In this document: piece after piece, positions 32,130-43,735 of the stretch
How the letters are laid out: every line of letters starts with the position of its first letter
Numbering within the stretch: position 1 is the stretch's first letter
Assembly: GCA_028023455.1 (NCBI GenBank)
Contig: JAQFVV010012970.1
Location: 188,001-252,000 of the forward strand
Reading direction: 5' to 3'
DNA: 64,000 nt
Origin: Epiperipatus broadwayi
Lineage: Eukaryota > Onychophora > Udeonychophora > Euonychophora > Peripatidae
The notes under the pieces: model-generated
Told to the model about the DNA's origin: nothing
The model's database searches: none
Seen by the model: only the letters and a program-made list of their open reading frames with translations
Position numbers and translations under genes: made by a program

Positions 32130-35100
32130 AAAAACAAAACACTAATATATCTTTTGTAAATTGAAATATCTTTAAAATTGCAATTATTGAAAATCTTTTT
32201 ATATATGGATAGAACAAAAGTACAAATTTGTGAAAACTAAAGGCATCTGTGAGGCAACCTTTAGATATTTTTAAATATTTATCTTCAAAAGAATTAATAG
32301 CATTATCTTCATAAATCTCAAACATTTAACAATTTTTATAATATATTGACATACACCCTTACTAAGATTTGCTCAGTAATTTTTATGGAATCTAATCTGA
32401 ACAGAACCATATACTTTTCTTACATTTAATGAAGCAGTAATATCAATTTTGTCTACTTCAGTGTTTTTAATTCTGTCTATAAATTGAAAAGATTTAGCAG
32501 AAAATTAATGATAAAAATGGATATCTATGCCTTAAATTTAAAATGCTTAAATAATTTTTTTTAATATATATAGAGATTTGTATGTTTCATCTTGTATTCC
32601 ACTTAATTATAGGAGATTGGTGAATAATTTAAAAAATGTTATATTTTTAAACAAAAAGTAATATTGTGTATTAAATTTTATGTAAGTGTGAGGTTTCATA
32701 CATAAGTGAATCAAGATGAAGTCTTAAGTAAAGGCTTAGAGGGCATCACTTGTTATATAAATGCTTAAAAAAGTAAGAGTAATAATAATTTAATAACAAC
32801 TTTTTTTTACAAACCATCATAAAAAAAATTAAGGATGCACTTTTAATAAAGAAAAATAAAATATCTTTCATTAACAGCCTATGTGCAGTGAAAGAAGATT
32901 AAGAAATTAATTGAAAGTATTTTTGTAGCTAATTTTATTTTTTCATAAAATACATTATCACCATCATAATTGATTATTTTTATTATAATTTTATTACATG
33001 TATATATATTGCAATGTTGGAGGCATTGCGTATTATATATGACCAGAATCACTTACTGAATTTCTGTTTCTCATAATAAATGTGCATTTTCCTATTGAAA
33101 ATTTATAAAATTAAAATTTTTTTAAATGTACAAGTTACTAAATAAAGTGCAAGTAAGAGTTAAGAAAATAAGCAAATAATAGATTTGCTATAACTATATT
33201 TTAGGTAAAGTAGTGCCTTTATTAGTAGCCACAGTGTGTCTTAGTGAAAAGAATATTTTTCTCTCCAAGCTTCTTATAGAACATCTCTAAATTAGTATAT
33301 GTATACTGTAGAGACTTAGATTTAGCTATTCTCCACAAAAAAATTAAGTTGCTAGCATTTCTGGAACATTAGTTACAAGATGTAATATGATTGTATTTTG
33401 TAACTTTGTAAATTTTGTTTGATGTTTTTCCTACCATCACATAATTGAAAACCACCTGAAAACATTCTGACCAAAGGCTTCAACGCATACTCAGTTTGAA
33501 TCATTTCACCTGGTTCAATATCCAAATTTAATATTATAGTGTTATTCCATCATAAGATAAAATTTAAAATACAGTCTCATTTCATGCTGTAAGTCAAACT
33601 ACACCTTAAAAATTTTATGATGAATAACTGAACTATGATACCATGTAACGTGGGTTACTTCAGAGCAGTAATGTGGAGAGATACAATGATTCACCTTTTT
33701 TTCTCTTAGGCACGTTGTGACTCAATAGTGTGTGTACATATATATTTATATACTTCTAATTATACAAATAAACGATGTAGTAATCTGGTGGTTGTCATAT
33801 TTTATGTTTTTTTTAATATTTTTAAATAATGTCTTAAGCGCTGCTTTATCCTATTATCCCCCTCCCCCGCACTACAAAAAGGAGAGAAAATTATTAAGAG
33901 GTGAATGTGTTACGTACGTTTTTAAATGTTACAAAAATGAAGTAGTAGAATAAGTATGTTTATAAATTCATCATTCGTTGTTTCTAAAATATCTTTCGTT
34001 ATTATGCAGCACTTGTGGCTTGGCTCGTCATTCTAAACACACTCTTGAGTTAAGTGATATCACACTTAAATAGAAAGATAACGTTATAGCAGCAATAATG
34101 ATTATTCTTCTATACAATCATTCTAGTTTAAGTAGTCCGGAAATTGTTGTCTGAAGCAGAGCTGATATTTTTAATTATTGTATAATTGTGGATTATACTT
34201 CACTTAAATGTATCTTCCGATAGCAAATTATCGGATTTTTAGAGCATATATTTTTTTAAATACATGTGTATGTGCAAACTGCTTATATATATATATGTAA
34301 ATTAATTAATAAATGGGATTATGTTGTATAAATGATGTTGAATCCGCTTCCAAAGTGTATTGATATACAGCAACCAATAAAACCGGTTCTGTAGGTTGAA
34401 AGGAAACAATAGTACACCCCCGTCCAAACTATTATTAATCAAAAGGAGGTATATATATATATATTGTTAAATGAAATTAATATTAAGATAAATTATTTAC
34501 CATAGTTAAAAAAAAAAAAAAATTATGTGTTTTCTTTATAAATCAAACTATTTCGTTGTGCAACGGTGATGCAACTATTTGTTATGCTTATAATCTGGAT
34601 TCGAATTTGGGTCAAGAACTTTCAGATATATAGCTCATAACAATCCCAGCTAATTAGTTAACAGTGGTCAGTAAATAGATATATACTTATTTTTAGCTAA
34701 TGGGAGAAACAAGAACTAGAAAGTTGTTTAAACCTTTCTTGCTAAATCTGATGAATATTAATTGCTGTTCTTTTATGAAAGACTTTTAGAGAGGGTTTTT
34801 ATTTTTATGTATACAGTTGTTGAATGATGGACATTAAATTGAAGTAATAAAAGAATAGAAATCAAATAGATATAAAGCTTAGGAGTTTATGAGAAGTTCA
34901 GACATTGGAAGTAAATAAACCAGACCGCAATCCATGGATTTTAATCTCCAGATTCTGTTCCTTCTATCATCATAAGACTGAAATTGATTGACAGTAGATA
35001 AATAACTGAAACCCTTAAACATGAATTTCAAAATATTGTAAAAGACCTAGAAAGAAACCACATGAAAATTGGATACATCAGATTCTAAAAAAGAAGTGTG

Positions 35101-35475
35101 GATTGGAGAAATCAAATTAAACTCAGGTAAATTAAATTCTTATATGCTTTCTGTTTACAGTGAACTGATAATGGCTAGATATGATGGTGATGAATATATG
35201 TAAAAAAAAAATTTAATTGAATGTACTTTTTTACTTTTGTGTAATTAATTTCCTATTCTCTTTATTTTTAATTTTATACAATTACCAATGCAAATAAAAA
35301 AATATTTTAATTTTTTTCTTCTTTCTTTTCCTCTGTAAATAAATGTAGATAGAATTATTTAAGAGTTAAATGATAAAATAGGAAATGATTATTTATAATA
35401 GTCAGGTTAAAATGTATATTTTATTTTGCGTATTTAATTGTGTATAAGTGTATTAATTATATAATTATATATTTG
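32130..35475. other. AT-rich DNA, nothing firmly recognised
   Basis: About 3.3 kb without a supported gene. Short poly-A and TA runs are scattered; a somewhat less AT-rich patch lies at 34330-34450 (CCGCTTCC, CCGGTT, CCCCCGTCC) that matches nothing recognised. ORFs up to 73 codons have no motif. Confidence 0.5.
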
Positions 35476-35530
35476 AATATTGTAGCTCTGATGATGACTG
35501 CAGGACAGTAGAAAGTGTTAGTTTTGATAT
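35476..35530 (+). ncRNA. hammerhead-like motif (type C)
   Basis: GTAGCTCTGATGATGACTGC, then CAGTAGAAAG: CTGATGA, stem II (ACTG..CAGT with a bulge), GAAA. The same block is at 38091 and, degenerate, at 702-735. Stem I and stem III partners are not evident, so this is a retroelement end resembling a hammerhead rather than a demonstrated ribozyme. Confidence 0.35.
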
Positions 35531-35638
35531 AAAAAATAATATTGATAAAGTGTTTAAGAAAGTTGTAAATGGTATGATATGCTAAAAAAATATTTTACAA
35601 TATTAATGATTATTGCATTGGAGTCAAATAATATAGAA

Positions 35639-35705
35639 CAGTGGTCGGCAAATTATAGCTTTGCATCAAATGTGACTTTTGATCCCAATCTCATGGTCTT
35701 TTTAT
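35639..35705 (+). repeat. hAT-type transposon terminal fragment
   Basis: ACAGTGGTCGGCAAATTATA followed by CATCAAATGTGACTTTTGAT resembles the widely distributed hAT end CAGTGGTCGGCAAACT..GCCACATG.GGCTCTTT. Only one end is visible. Confidence 0.55.
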
Positions 35706-35840
35706 TATGATAAACATAAATATATTTTGTATTTCTCTTGAAATTTGTAAATAAATATTTTGTTGACTCTATGAGAAGAAATTGCACTTTATAACATTGT
35801 TTCTTGAATTCAGTCTTATTATAAATAGTAATTTTTTTTT

Positions 35841-35872
35841 CTCATGTGTCATAGCATCAGCCAAGAAGTGAA
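35841..35872 (-). repeat. SINE-1 fragment
   Basis: CTCATGTGTCATAGCATCAG then CCAAGAAGTGAA matches the end of the SINE at 19665 (CTCATGTGTCATGGCATCAG, CCGGGAAGCGAA) and includes its decayed B box. Confidence 0.6.
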
Positions 35873-36018
35873 TACATTTATTTTTAAGAGAATTTTTATT
35901 TTAGTTAGGGTGTATGCTGATTCAATTACGTTCTACTACTAAAATAAATGTTCAAATATATCCATAGCCATTGGAAATTTGTATTTTTTATGAACATATT
36001 TTTTATCTCTTTTCTTCT

Positions 36019-36125
36019 GGCTTTTTATGGGGGTGGGGGATATACCTCATTCCTTGCAATCCTTTAGTGGGGGAGGGGAAGATATCTCTTTTTTATGGCT
36101 CTTTAATGGGGGAGGGGGTAAACAA
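36019..36125. repeat. G-rich minisatellite, three diverged units
   Basis: Units of about 40-45 bp, each with CTTTA/TTTTATGGGGG.GGGG: ATGGGGGTGGGGGATA, AGTGGGGGAGGGGAAGATAT, AATGGGGGAGGGGGTAAAC. The repeated G-runs could form G-quadruplexes on this strand. Confidence 0.65.
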
Positions 36126-36239
36126 AATTGCTCCTTGTGTAAACAATTTGCCAGTACCTGTTATAGAAGAATTTAAAAAAACTAAGTAAGAAATTATTGA
36201 TTAAATTATATATATAATAGCAAATCTATTTCTCCTGTT

Positions 36240-36845
36240 GACTGTGCCATCTAGTGTAAACTTGAGTAATTAAGTGATGGCTAGATTGTAATGCTTCTAT
36301 TTAATGTTGTTCTATCTGTATCCTCAGACTAGTTCGTAGCTTATGACTTTCACCAGTGACAAGTTTTGGATCTGGATTTGAGGCATTGTGATCTTTTGAA
36401 TTTAATTCATCCTCCAGTGATTGCCATTTCCTCTTTTTTTCATACTTTTATGCTCATTAAAATGATTTTGAACAGGCTAATGCTGCTGGAGAAAGGTACA
36501 CTTCATTCAATGCAGATTCAAAATTCCTCATTGATGAAAGTCATAAACAAGAAACTAATCTGGGGATAAAAACAATACTTATGGCTTTATTACTTGGGAT
36601 TTCAGAAGAAGTTCAAAAATCAGAATCATTCCTGAACTTCCCAACCTCAAGTTGGATACTCTACCAATTGCACCGAACCACACAGGTTATCTGGGGATAT
36701 TGGTTGGGAAAGCACTGAATGAGTATTTATTAAGAACTATCTCTTGTTTACTCAATCTTAAAATAAGTGGCAGAATTGCCTCATTAATGAAAGCTGTAAA
36801 CAAAACTAATCTGTGAATATGGATAGAATGCATTGAATGGGGATT
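36240..36845. mobile_element. decayed family-A repeats with ribozyme relics on both strands
   Basis: At 36322-36365 (minus) there is a diverged hammerhead block (CAGACTAGTT..TAGCTT..ACCAGTGAC). At 36522-36563 (plus) another reads TTGATGA..GAAACTAATCTGGGG, and at 36782-36820 a third reads TTAATGA..AAAACTAATCTG. The opposite strands recall the palindromic arrangement of family B. Core residues are mutated (C3 to T, GAAA lost), so all are dead. Confidence 0.5.
36600..36700 (-). repeat. SINE-2 tRNA-like head
   Basis: Minus strand GTGTGGTTCGGTGCAATTGG TAGAGTATCC, then GGTTGGGAAGTTCAGGAATG, resembling the A and B boxes of a tRNA head and the related copies at 21910 and 41655. It is inserted within the family-A relic. 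Confidence 0.5.
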
Positions 36846-36889
36846 TATTAAGAACTTATCTTTTAATTCTATCTCTTTTTTATATTCTT

Positions 36890-37605
36890 TTTCATTTGAA
36901 GAAGAGAAGGGAAAATGTAAGAAAGTTTCGAATGAAGAAGAATATAAAAAAGAGATAGAATTAATAGTTGAAGAGTTTAAAGAAAATTAATATCCAGAGA
37001 AAATAATAGAAAAAAGTGTAAAAATATCAGAAAATAGATATAATGGAGAACATAAAGAAGAAGAGAAAGAAAATGTAAAAAAGATAGAATAAAAATGGAT
37101 GCATATTTAGGGGTTAAAACATATAGTAATAATATAATAAAGAACATTAATAAAATTATTATATAAAAAAAATAATAATGTGATTAAATATAAGATAGTA
37201 CGTAAAAAAATACAATGGATATATTAGATAATAAATATATTAAAGGAATAGAAAAACATATAAACAGAGTATATGAAATAGAATCTAGATCATGTAAAAA
37301 TAATAAGATAAGAACTAAATATGTAGGAGAAACAAAAAATTCAATGTATACAAGATTGATTCAGCATAGGTGTAATAAAAAATCACCAATTTATATGCAT
37401 TCTATAGAAACAGAACATATATTTCAGAAAAATAGCATAAAAATGATTGGTTATACTAATAAAAGATTAAATATAAAAATAAAAGAAGTTATATTAATTA
37501 AAAAGATAAAACAAAATCTAAATAGTGATGGAGGGGGGAGACATTATTTTTATAGAAAGATTAGTAATAATAGAAATATGTATATATATATAAAGATTTT
37601 TTAAA
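36890..37605 (+). pseudogene. Penelope-like element: RT tail, linker and GIY-YIG endonuclease
   Basis: A 129-codon frame (37215-37604) carries KYVGETKNSMYTRLIQHRCN, with the YVGET and R..QH elements of PLE GIY-YIG nucleases, then SPIYMHSIETEHIF and a long basic tail ending near KIKQNLNSDGGG. Upstream, in broken frames, KEIELIVEEFKEN and KKNNNVIKYKIVRKKI fit the RT tail and connecting region. The expected CxxC pair just before the YVGET block is reduced to SRSCKNN. The ORF is intact but only a fragment of the element, so no activity is expected. Confidence 0.7.
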
Positions 37606-38085
37606 AATAAAAAGTTTAAAGAATAGGATAAAATTGATAATAGAGGGAGTTACATTAAAGTAGTATATGAAAAAGAGGCTAAAGAATTTTAAAAAGAGTC
37701 ACTTATAAATGTAAAAAGGAAGATGGTTACAAAAAGATGAGTAAAATGAATAAGTAAATTAAAAATGAGAATAATTAATAAAGATAGGAATAATTAAAAA
37801 ATATTAATAAAAGAATAAGTATAGATAAATAATAGAAAGGAAGAAAAAAATTAGATTAAAAGATATTAAAATAAAATAGAAAGATTAATAGATGTATATT
37901 AAAGAATACTGTAGAATGATAGGTAAAATAGAAGAAAAAAATAAAGAATAAAAATGAAAAGGAATTAGAAGTAATAAGAAAATAGTAATTAGGAAATAAG
38001 TAAAAAGTTAAAAATAAAATATGATTATGAATGATAATATAAAATATATATTTATATATAAAATAATGGTTATATGATTATATGT
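37606..38085. other. A-rich DNA downstream of the PLE fragment
   Basis: Strong plus-strand purine bias (AAAATAGAAAGA-like), continuing from the PLE coding region. It may be decayed PLE 3' sequence; nothing specific recognised. Confidence 0.4.
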
Positions 38086-38090
38086 TTAAA

Positions 38091-38140
38091 TATTGTAGTT
38101 CTGATGAAGACTGCATCTTAGTCAAAACTATTAGAAAAAT
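38091..38140 (+). ncRNA. hammerhead-like motif (type C) downstream of PLE
   Basis: GTAGTTCTGATGAAGACTGC followed by CTTAGTCAAAACT: CTGATGA, GACT..AGTC stem, and AAAA in place of GAAA. Located about 490 bp after the GIY-YIG frame on the same strand, as expected for a PLE terminal sequence. Confidence 0.4.
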
Positions 38141-38285
38141 AAAGGAGCAATTACATCAAAATTGCATTAAAATGTATATGAGGAGATTTATAAAAAAGTA
38201 ATATATATGAATATATGAAAATAATAAATGTATGAACTAACTAAAGGAAAAATAAAAATGTAATGAAAACACACAATAGCCATTT

Positions 38286-38330
38286 TGCTGGGCTTTCTGA
38301 TGAAAACCAGTCTGCTGGTTGAAATATTAA
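38286..38330 (+). ncRNA. hammerhead-like motif (type C variant)
   Basis: CTGATGA, then A, AACCAG-TCTG-CTGGTT (six perfect pairs), GAAA. Stem II is excellent, but an extra A precedes it and no stem I or cleavable stem III end (UH) is evident. Probably the end of a second PLE-type element. Confidence 0.4.
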
Positions 38331-38349
38331 TGCAGCTTTATAGAAAAGT

Positions 38350-39375
38350 AATTGTGTGCTTTTTATGAATATATGTAGAATTGCAAAAAAGCAAAGGGGA
38401 AGATATAAAGATGTGGACATTATTACTTTTTTATTTTTAAATGAATTTGATAGAAGTAGTACAGTAATAGCTTAGGTGAATTTACTTCTAATGGAATAAT
38501 TGAAATTTGGACTGAACTTGAATTAGAAAGTATTTTTATGATATTAGGAAGTAATGATGAAATATGTCATTAACAATATATTTTAATCTACGGGCATTGT
38601 TTATTTTTGATAGAAAGCATTTTAATCTATACCCTACAACCTACCTGCTATTTCAGATTTATATTCTGCTGTTTCTCGATGATATTACAATCTTCCATCC
38701 ACTTGTGTCCAGTTTTATGGAATATTTTGGATACAAACACTTGAATATCTACAATATTTGCAATCAATGTACCTTTGAATGTACAACTGCTCATTTTATC
38801 ATATATTATGTAAGCTACGGAATTAAGATTTATTAGTATTATTGGTCCATAAACTTTGAATGAAAAGGAAGCTATAAAAAATCATCATACTTTTTTTGTG
38901 CTAGGATTGGGGGGGGGGGGTTTGTTTCCAGAAAAAATATTTTTAAAATTTACCAAATAAGAACTTTTATATTTGGATGAAATTATTCATGTTTGCAGAA
39001 TTGGAATTATTACAGAAAGTTTGCAGATAATATTAATTCTTGATTATTGTTTTATGAATGTGTAAAATATGTTTCGATAATTTTTGAAAATCAACATTTA
39101 CTGATCTATGTATGTTCATAGGTTAATTTTAGTTTGCTCTTCATCTTCTTTGTGGTGAAGTGGCTTTGTTTTAAATTTATATTTTTCAAAAACCAACAAC
39201 AATATTGCAAGGAATAAAGATAACATTTTTTTAGAATTATAAATTGTAATTTAGTACCTATAAATAGTAGTGGAAAACAAGTGTGTATTAATAATATGTC
39301 TATTAATTGACCAAAATGACATTCTATTTCATAAAACATAAGTGTAGACAGTACTACTTCTGTATTATTTACATA
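38350..39375. other. AT-rich DNA, nothing recognised
   Basis: Contains a 13-G run near 38908-38920 and a motif-less 90-codon frame at 38564. No supported feature. Confidence 0.5.
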
Positions 39376-39379
39376 GATG

Positions 39380-39930
39380 GGAACCTAATGGATGTAATCA
39401 TTTGTAGAATTAAACTTGAATGAAGTGCTTTTGATCGAAATAATTTAATATTAAATGGTAATATGCTGAAAAGAAAGGTTTTAATAGTTGTATATATATT
39501 TTATTGGTTCTTATTTATCGATCTGAAACTTGAGCAATTAATGATATTTCAGACTACAGAATGAAATGCTGAGAGATTTATGTTAAGAGTGGTAAGAAGA
39601 GGTTAGGGTTTCAGACTACTAAATGAAATATTGAAGATTTATAATAAAGAATAATAAGAAGGTATCGAAAGTGAAATGTTTGGGTGAGAGACCAAACAGA
39701 TATCAGTCATAACATAGAAAAAATTTAGGGAATGAAATGAAAGGGATCTATATATATTGCTAAAAAAATTATAATGCATCTGCATTTGAAATTTAAAATT
39801 GAATTCCAAGATATCCAGAAAAAGAAAAAATTGCTAGTGTGATGTAGGGAGGAGAGACTATGGATCTGAGAATCTGGATTAAACTTGGAAAGACCTTCAA
39901 TCTGCAATGGATTGGTAATGGTTGAAAATT
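39380..39930 (+). pseudogene. RTE-type LINE, 3' end, heavily decayed
   Basis: Broken frames read FDRNNLILNGNMLKRKVL, YRSET, QTTE..MLRVVRR and WIKLGKTFNLQWI, matching in order the last 180 residues of the RTE copy at 17040-18375. The 3' tail again follows shortly after LQWI. Many indels. Confidence 0.65.
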
Positions 39931-40521
39931 ATGATAATGACAGCATTAAAAACACCAAATAACTACATTTTTCTTACATCTTAAGTGGAAGTCTTTTTTC
40001 ATCAAACTAACAAAACATATAAATATGAACGTCTACATATATTCCACCTTCTCTTGTGAAAATGGTGACATATAATTTTAATTTAAACTGACTTTTAATC
40101 AGATCCAGATGTAAACAAAGACTTATTAAATATAATTAAGATTCTCTAATGTCACTACTTCATTTATTTTGCTGGATATTTTATATAAGTACAAATTTTC
40201 AGCCCTCACTTTAAACACTTTTTAGCAAAAAAAAATTTTTTGCTAAAAAATAAAAGTGAGAAGTGCAAATTTGTATTTATACAATTAATATTAATGCTGG
40301 AATATATTTAATAAGACATTGCTTGTGTCTGATTTTGATTTATTGTTCACTCTAAATTAAAATCAAGCATCAAATTAACATTTACCATTAGAACAGAAAG
40401 GAGTATATATAAAAGATTATTTTATATATTATATTGTTAATGTCATAAAACTATCATTTTGGTATGAGCAGTGTGCGATTTGCTCACTTTAATATTGAAA
40501 TGATATTCCTATGGGATATGT

Positions 40522-40525
<4 letters not shown>
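39931..40525. repeat. AT-rich DNA with a ~95-bp near-perfect palindrome
   Basis: At about 40185-40283 ATAAGTACAAATTTTC..CCTCACTTTA..TTTTTAGCAAAAA is mirrored by TTTTTGCTAAAAA..AAAAGTGAG..GCAAATTTGTATTTAT with almost no spacer. The rest of the interval has no recognised feature. Confidence 0.65.

Positions 40526-40553
<28 letters not shown>
40526..40553. repeat. (GT)n microsatellite
   Basis: About 14 perfect GT units. Confidence 0.95.
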
Positions 40554-40554
<1 letters not shown>

Positions 40555-40579
40555 ATTTAAGTATATATGGAAAAGAAAT

Positions 40580-40800
40580 TTTATTTAAACCACTAAATAT
40601 CACATGACCACCATCTCGTACTAGCACATAATTGTTGTAAACAAAGGCAAAACTCTCCATACAGTAGTGCCACCTTGTGCTATTGGATGAGTAGGCACTA
40701 GATAGGGATTTTATGCACAAGCCTTCTGGCATCCATTGATTACTCTTGTTAGCACAAGGTAGCACTACTGTATGGAGAGTTTTGCCTTTGTTTAAATTTT
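40580..40800 (-). mobile_element. family A element, deletion derivative with inverted ends
   Basis: Starts TAAACCACTAAATATCACAT. The block AAACAAAGGCAAAACTCTCC..CACCTTGTGCT is mirrored at 40747-40797 by AGCACAAGGTAGC..GGAGAGTTTTGCCTTTGTTT. The centre retains GTAGGCACTAGATAGGGATT but the ribozyme is deleted. AAATTTTATTT occurs at both flanks (about 40576-40586 and 40794-40804), consistent with an 11-12 bp target duplication. Confidence 0.7.
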
Positions 40801-40934
40801 ATTTTAGTAAATCTATCGGTATGTTTAAAGGCATTTTATTATTGTTCTTGCTGTAGTTGTAACATTTAAAATATGTTACCCTTTTTTTTTTGTTGTTTAA
40901 ATAATGTTAATGTTATAAAGTTGTAATTTTTTTT

Positions 40935-41045
40935 TCCATATGTCAAATCATCGGCTGGGAAGCGAACCCACAACAACTGTCTGCAAGCAACTGCTTGCAA
41001 GGCAGCGCAAGCAACTGCTTGCAAGGCAGCTGTGCTGACCTCTCG
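40935..41045 (-). repeat. SINE-1, tRNA-derived, with internal 21-bp duplication
   Basis: Minus strand CCGAGAGGTCAGCACAGCTG, then GCCTTGCAAGCAGTTGCTTG occurring twice in tandem, then GTGGGTTCGCTTCCCAGCCG (B box). It is homologous to 19665-19760; the tandem copy of the anticodon-arm region is private to this insertion. Confidence 0.7.
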
Positions 41046-41652
41046 GAATTTGGTTTATTGATAATTTTACAGAGACATCCTGTTTTTTTTAAAAAAATCA
41101 ATTTTTGATATTTGTATAATATTAAAATTGATTTATTGCGATTTTATTAGTATAAAAATCTTAATTTATGTAGAACTGATGGTGATTATTTGTTAAGGAA
41201 ATGTTTTAATTAGGAAATAGACAGTAGTCCATTGATACATCAGCATGTGACTAAGAGTAATTGTCTTGGAAATGCATAGGTTCATTTTCTATCTATTTTT
41301 ATTTATTAAGAAGGTAGGTTCATAAAATGTTCAGATGCTGGCTCTGTCACTGTTTCGTCTCAGAGGATGGCTTGCAACAAATGGATAGTTTCAATCTACA
41401 CAATTCTTTGATCAAGTTATCAATATGAATCTTTTTCAAAACCATTATTGTCAAAATTATTACAGGCCTTTACAATGGATATCACCTCAGACTGCTATTC
41501 ATTATTGTTTCTGCCAGCATTTAAAGACAACAACTAAATTATAAGATAATTTCTACATTTCAATTCTAGGTTTAAAATATTAAAACAAACTTTTCGTAAT
41601 AAATAACTTTCTCAATAATCTGTATTTATTTTCGTTTAATACATAATCGTTA
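41046..41652. other. AT-rich DNA, nothing recognised
   Basis: A patch at 41330-41420 (GATGCTGGCTCTGTCACTGT) is less AT-rich but was not identified. Confidence 0.45.
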
Positions 41653-41654
41653 TC

Positions 41655-41760
41655 TGTATTTTTTTCCTGCACAGTTTGGCGCATTGGTAGGGCGACCGAT
41701 TTGGGATGGGAGGTCTCAGGATCGTCAAACTTTTTATGAATTCCTAAAGTACTAAAGCCA
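41655..41760 (+). repeat. SINE-2, tRNA-derived
   Basis: GCACAGTTTGGCGCATTGGT AGGGCG (A box), GGTCTCAGGATCGTC (diverged B box), then CAAACTTTTTATGAATTCCT, a body shared with the cluster at 21540-22040. Confidence 0.6.
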
Positions 41761-43012
41761 TACAGATTGTTTATTTTTATTATCAGTTGAATAATAATTA
41801 TTAATTAAGTTTATTAATATATGTGCATTTTGTTAAAATTCTTATTAATGAAAAGAAATATTTTAATCTTTTTATTTGTGTAACTTTGAAATGTAGAATG
41901 TTGATTTACTTCTATTCTGTTAAACATATTAAACGTTGTAGTGTGGAACACCGCTGTAAAAATATTGATTCACTTTTATTTTGTTAAACATATCACATAT
42001 TTTAGCATTGTTCTTCATCGCAAACTAAGCTAATAAAATTAGAAATATATAAATGGTTTATAACAATGTGCGTTGAGAATTATTGGGTAAATTGTATCAT
42101 GCATAATGATATTTAATGACTATGGGATTGTTTAGTTTTATGCATGGGAATACATTGACAAATTTGAAAGATATTTAAATTTATGGTCTATTACTGATCA
42201 ACTGTAATCTTCATGAATCTGGGTTCTTCATGAATCTGGGTGTATTTTTATTTATTTACTCTTTATTAAGTATTTTGCTAAGGTTGCTGGAGAATCAATC
42301 TTTGGGCTATTAGATATGGCTTATCATGATACTAAATTATGTGCATATGTATTCAGTAGATATTTATATATATGTGTCTCATGAAATGATATTACATACT
42401 TACTTTTATCATCTTGATTTATATTCTTATGTGTAAGTTTCTTTTGAATTTATAATGTTTACCACCAACAGTTCCATTTTCTAAGTATTCATTGCAATGA
42501 TTACCTCAATACTAATTATATGTCAAGTCTGTTTGGGTGTTAGTTATATTTATGAAGAACTTGTTGATCATGTATAGTTTTTGTCCATCTTCAATAACAT
42601 GAATCTTGAATATTGCCAGTCATAACAATAATCTTATCATTTTTGAACAATATTAAATTAATTTTTTAATTTACTCAACGCACATTGATATTGCTTCATT
42701 ATTTATTAGCACTTAGTAAGTCAATAAAGGCAATGCAAGTATAATATATATATTGTCTATATTTATCTCAGTGACAAACTCATGCAGACTATTAAAGGTA
42801 TAATGTTTCTGTATGGTTAGTGGAATTGGGTATTGGTGTTGCCTTGTTAATAAAAACAAAATTTTTCCATATGTGTATACTTCCATTAGCCTTGGAAATT
42901 TATGGTAACATAAAATAAGTAGAAAATCTAGGCTTTTCATCTAGTGGCCTTTTCTGGCAAAGGTAATATCAGCTTAACCTACCCCAATATCCATTTTAAT
43001 ATATGCATTCAG
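41761..43012. other. AT-rich DNA, possibly upstream intron of the arrestin gene
   Basis: No coding or repeat feature recognised. Given the acceptor site at 43516, this is probably intronic. Confidence 0.45.
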
Positions 43013-43014
43013 TT

Positions 43015-43445
43015 CTTTCTAGTGAAAAGGAGACTTGGCTGGTTCTCTCTCTATGCTATCTGCAGTGATGTCTCATGCAACACATGTATTACATGATAAC
43101 ATAACTATTTATCACAAAAAAACATTAAAGCACTAGTATATTTTAATCCACAATAGCACAATTATATAACATTAAATTGCTAAAGAAATGTTTGAAATGA
43201 TTTGAATTATGAATCACAGCAATGTTTGCAAGATTTTGTGGTCACTACAAGAGCACTAAAGATGATATATAAAGATATGAAATGCTGTTACATTTCATAC
43301 AACTCTCGATCCAGACACACTAGCATCTCAATGTTTTTCTGGTGAATAGCCCAACTATGTCATTATATAACACATGTGATGATTTGGAAATGGCACTGCA
43401 GAGAGAACCAATTAACCTTTCACTAAGACAGTGTATATCAAAAAT
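43015..43445. repeat. ~430-bp inverted-repeat element just upstream of an exon
   Basis: The left arm (TAGTGAAAAGG, TGGTTCTCTCTC..CTGCAGTG, CAACACATGTATTACATGA) is mirrored on the right (TCATTATATAACACATGTG, CACTGCAGAGAGAACC, CCTTTCACTA). Arms are about 85 bp and imperfect. A MITE-like element, probably in the intron ending at 43517. Confidence 0.65.
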
Positions 43446-43517
43446 ATGCATACTCACATATAAATGGACCTTAGTTTGAATTTTTTTTTTAAATAATTTT
43501 TTTTATTTTCTTTTTAG

Positions 43518-43735
43518 GAGAGTCCAAGACTTTAACTTCCGGTCACTATGAGTTCAGTTTTACTTTCCAATTACCAGCAGATTTACCAGCTTCAGTTGTA
43601 TCTGATATTGGTAGAATTATTTATGAATGCAAAGCTAAAATTGACAGACATGGGTCCGGAAGTCCGAGTCTTGTGGCAGAAGAATATTTTGCCGTAATGA
43701 AAAGGCTCGACTTGAATAATGTAGAAAGGGCAAAG
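43518..43735 (+). CDS. alpha-arrestin-type gene, internal exon (arrestin N domain)
   Basis: The exon follows a TTTCTTTTTAG acceptor and ends AAG|GTAAAA. Its first two bases complete a split codon, then 72 codons are open: ESKTLTSGHYEFSFTFQLPA DLPASV.., IGRIIYECKAKIDRHGSG.., AEEYFAVMKRLDLN. G-x-H-x-F-x-F-x-F-x-L-P followed by a tyrosine-bearing beta strand and a short linker is the end of the arrestin N-terminal sandwich in ARRDC-type proteins. These are adaptors that bind membrane receptors and ubiquitin ligases. Intact reading, GT/AG borders and higher GC than the flanks argue for a live gene. Beta-arrestin is less likely; the family member cannot be named. Confidence 0.85.
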
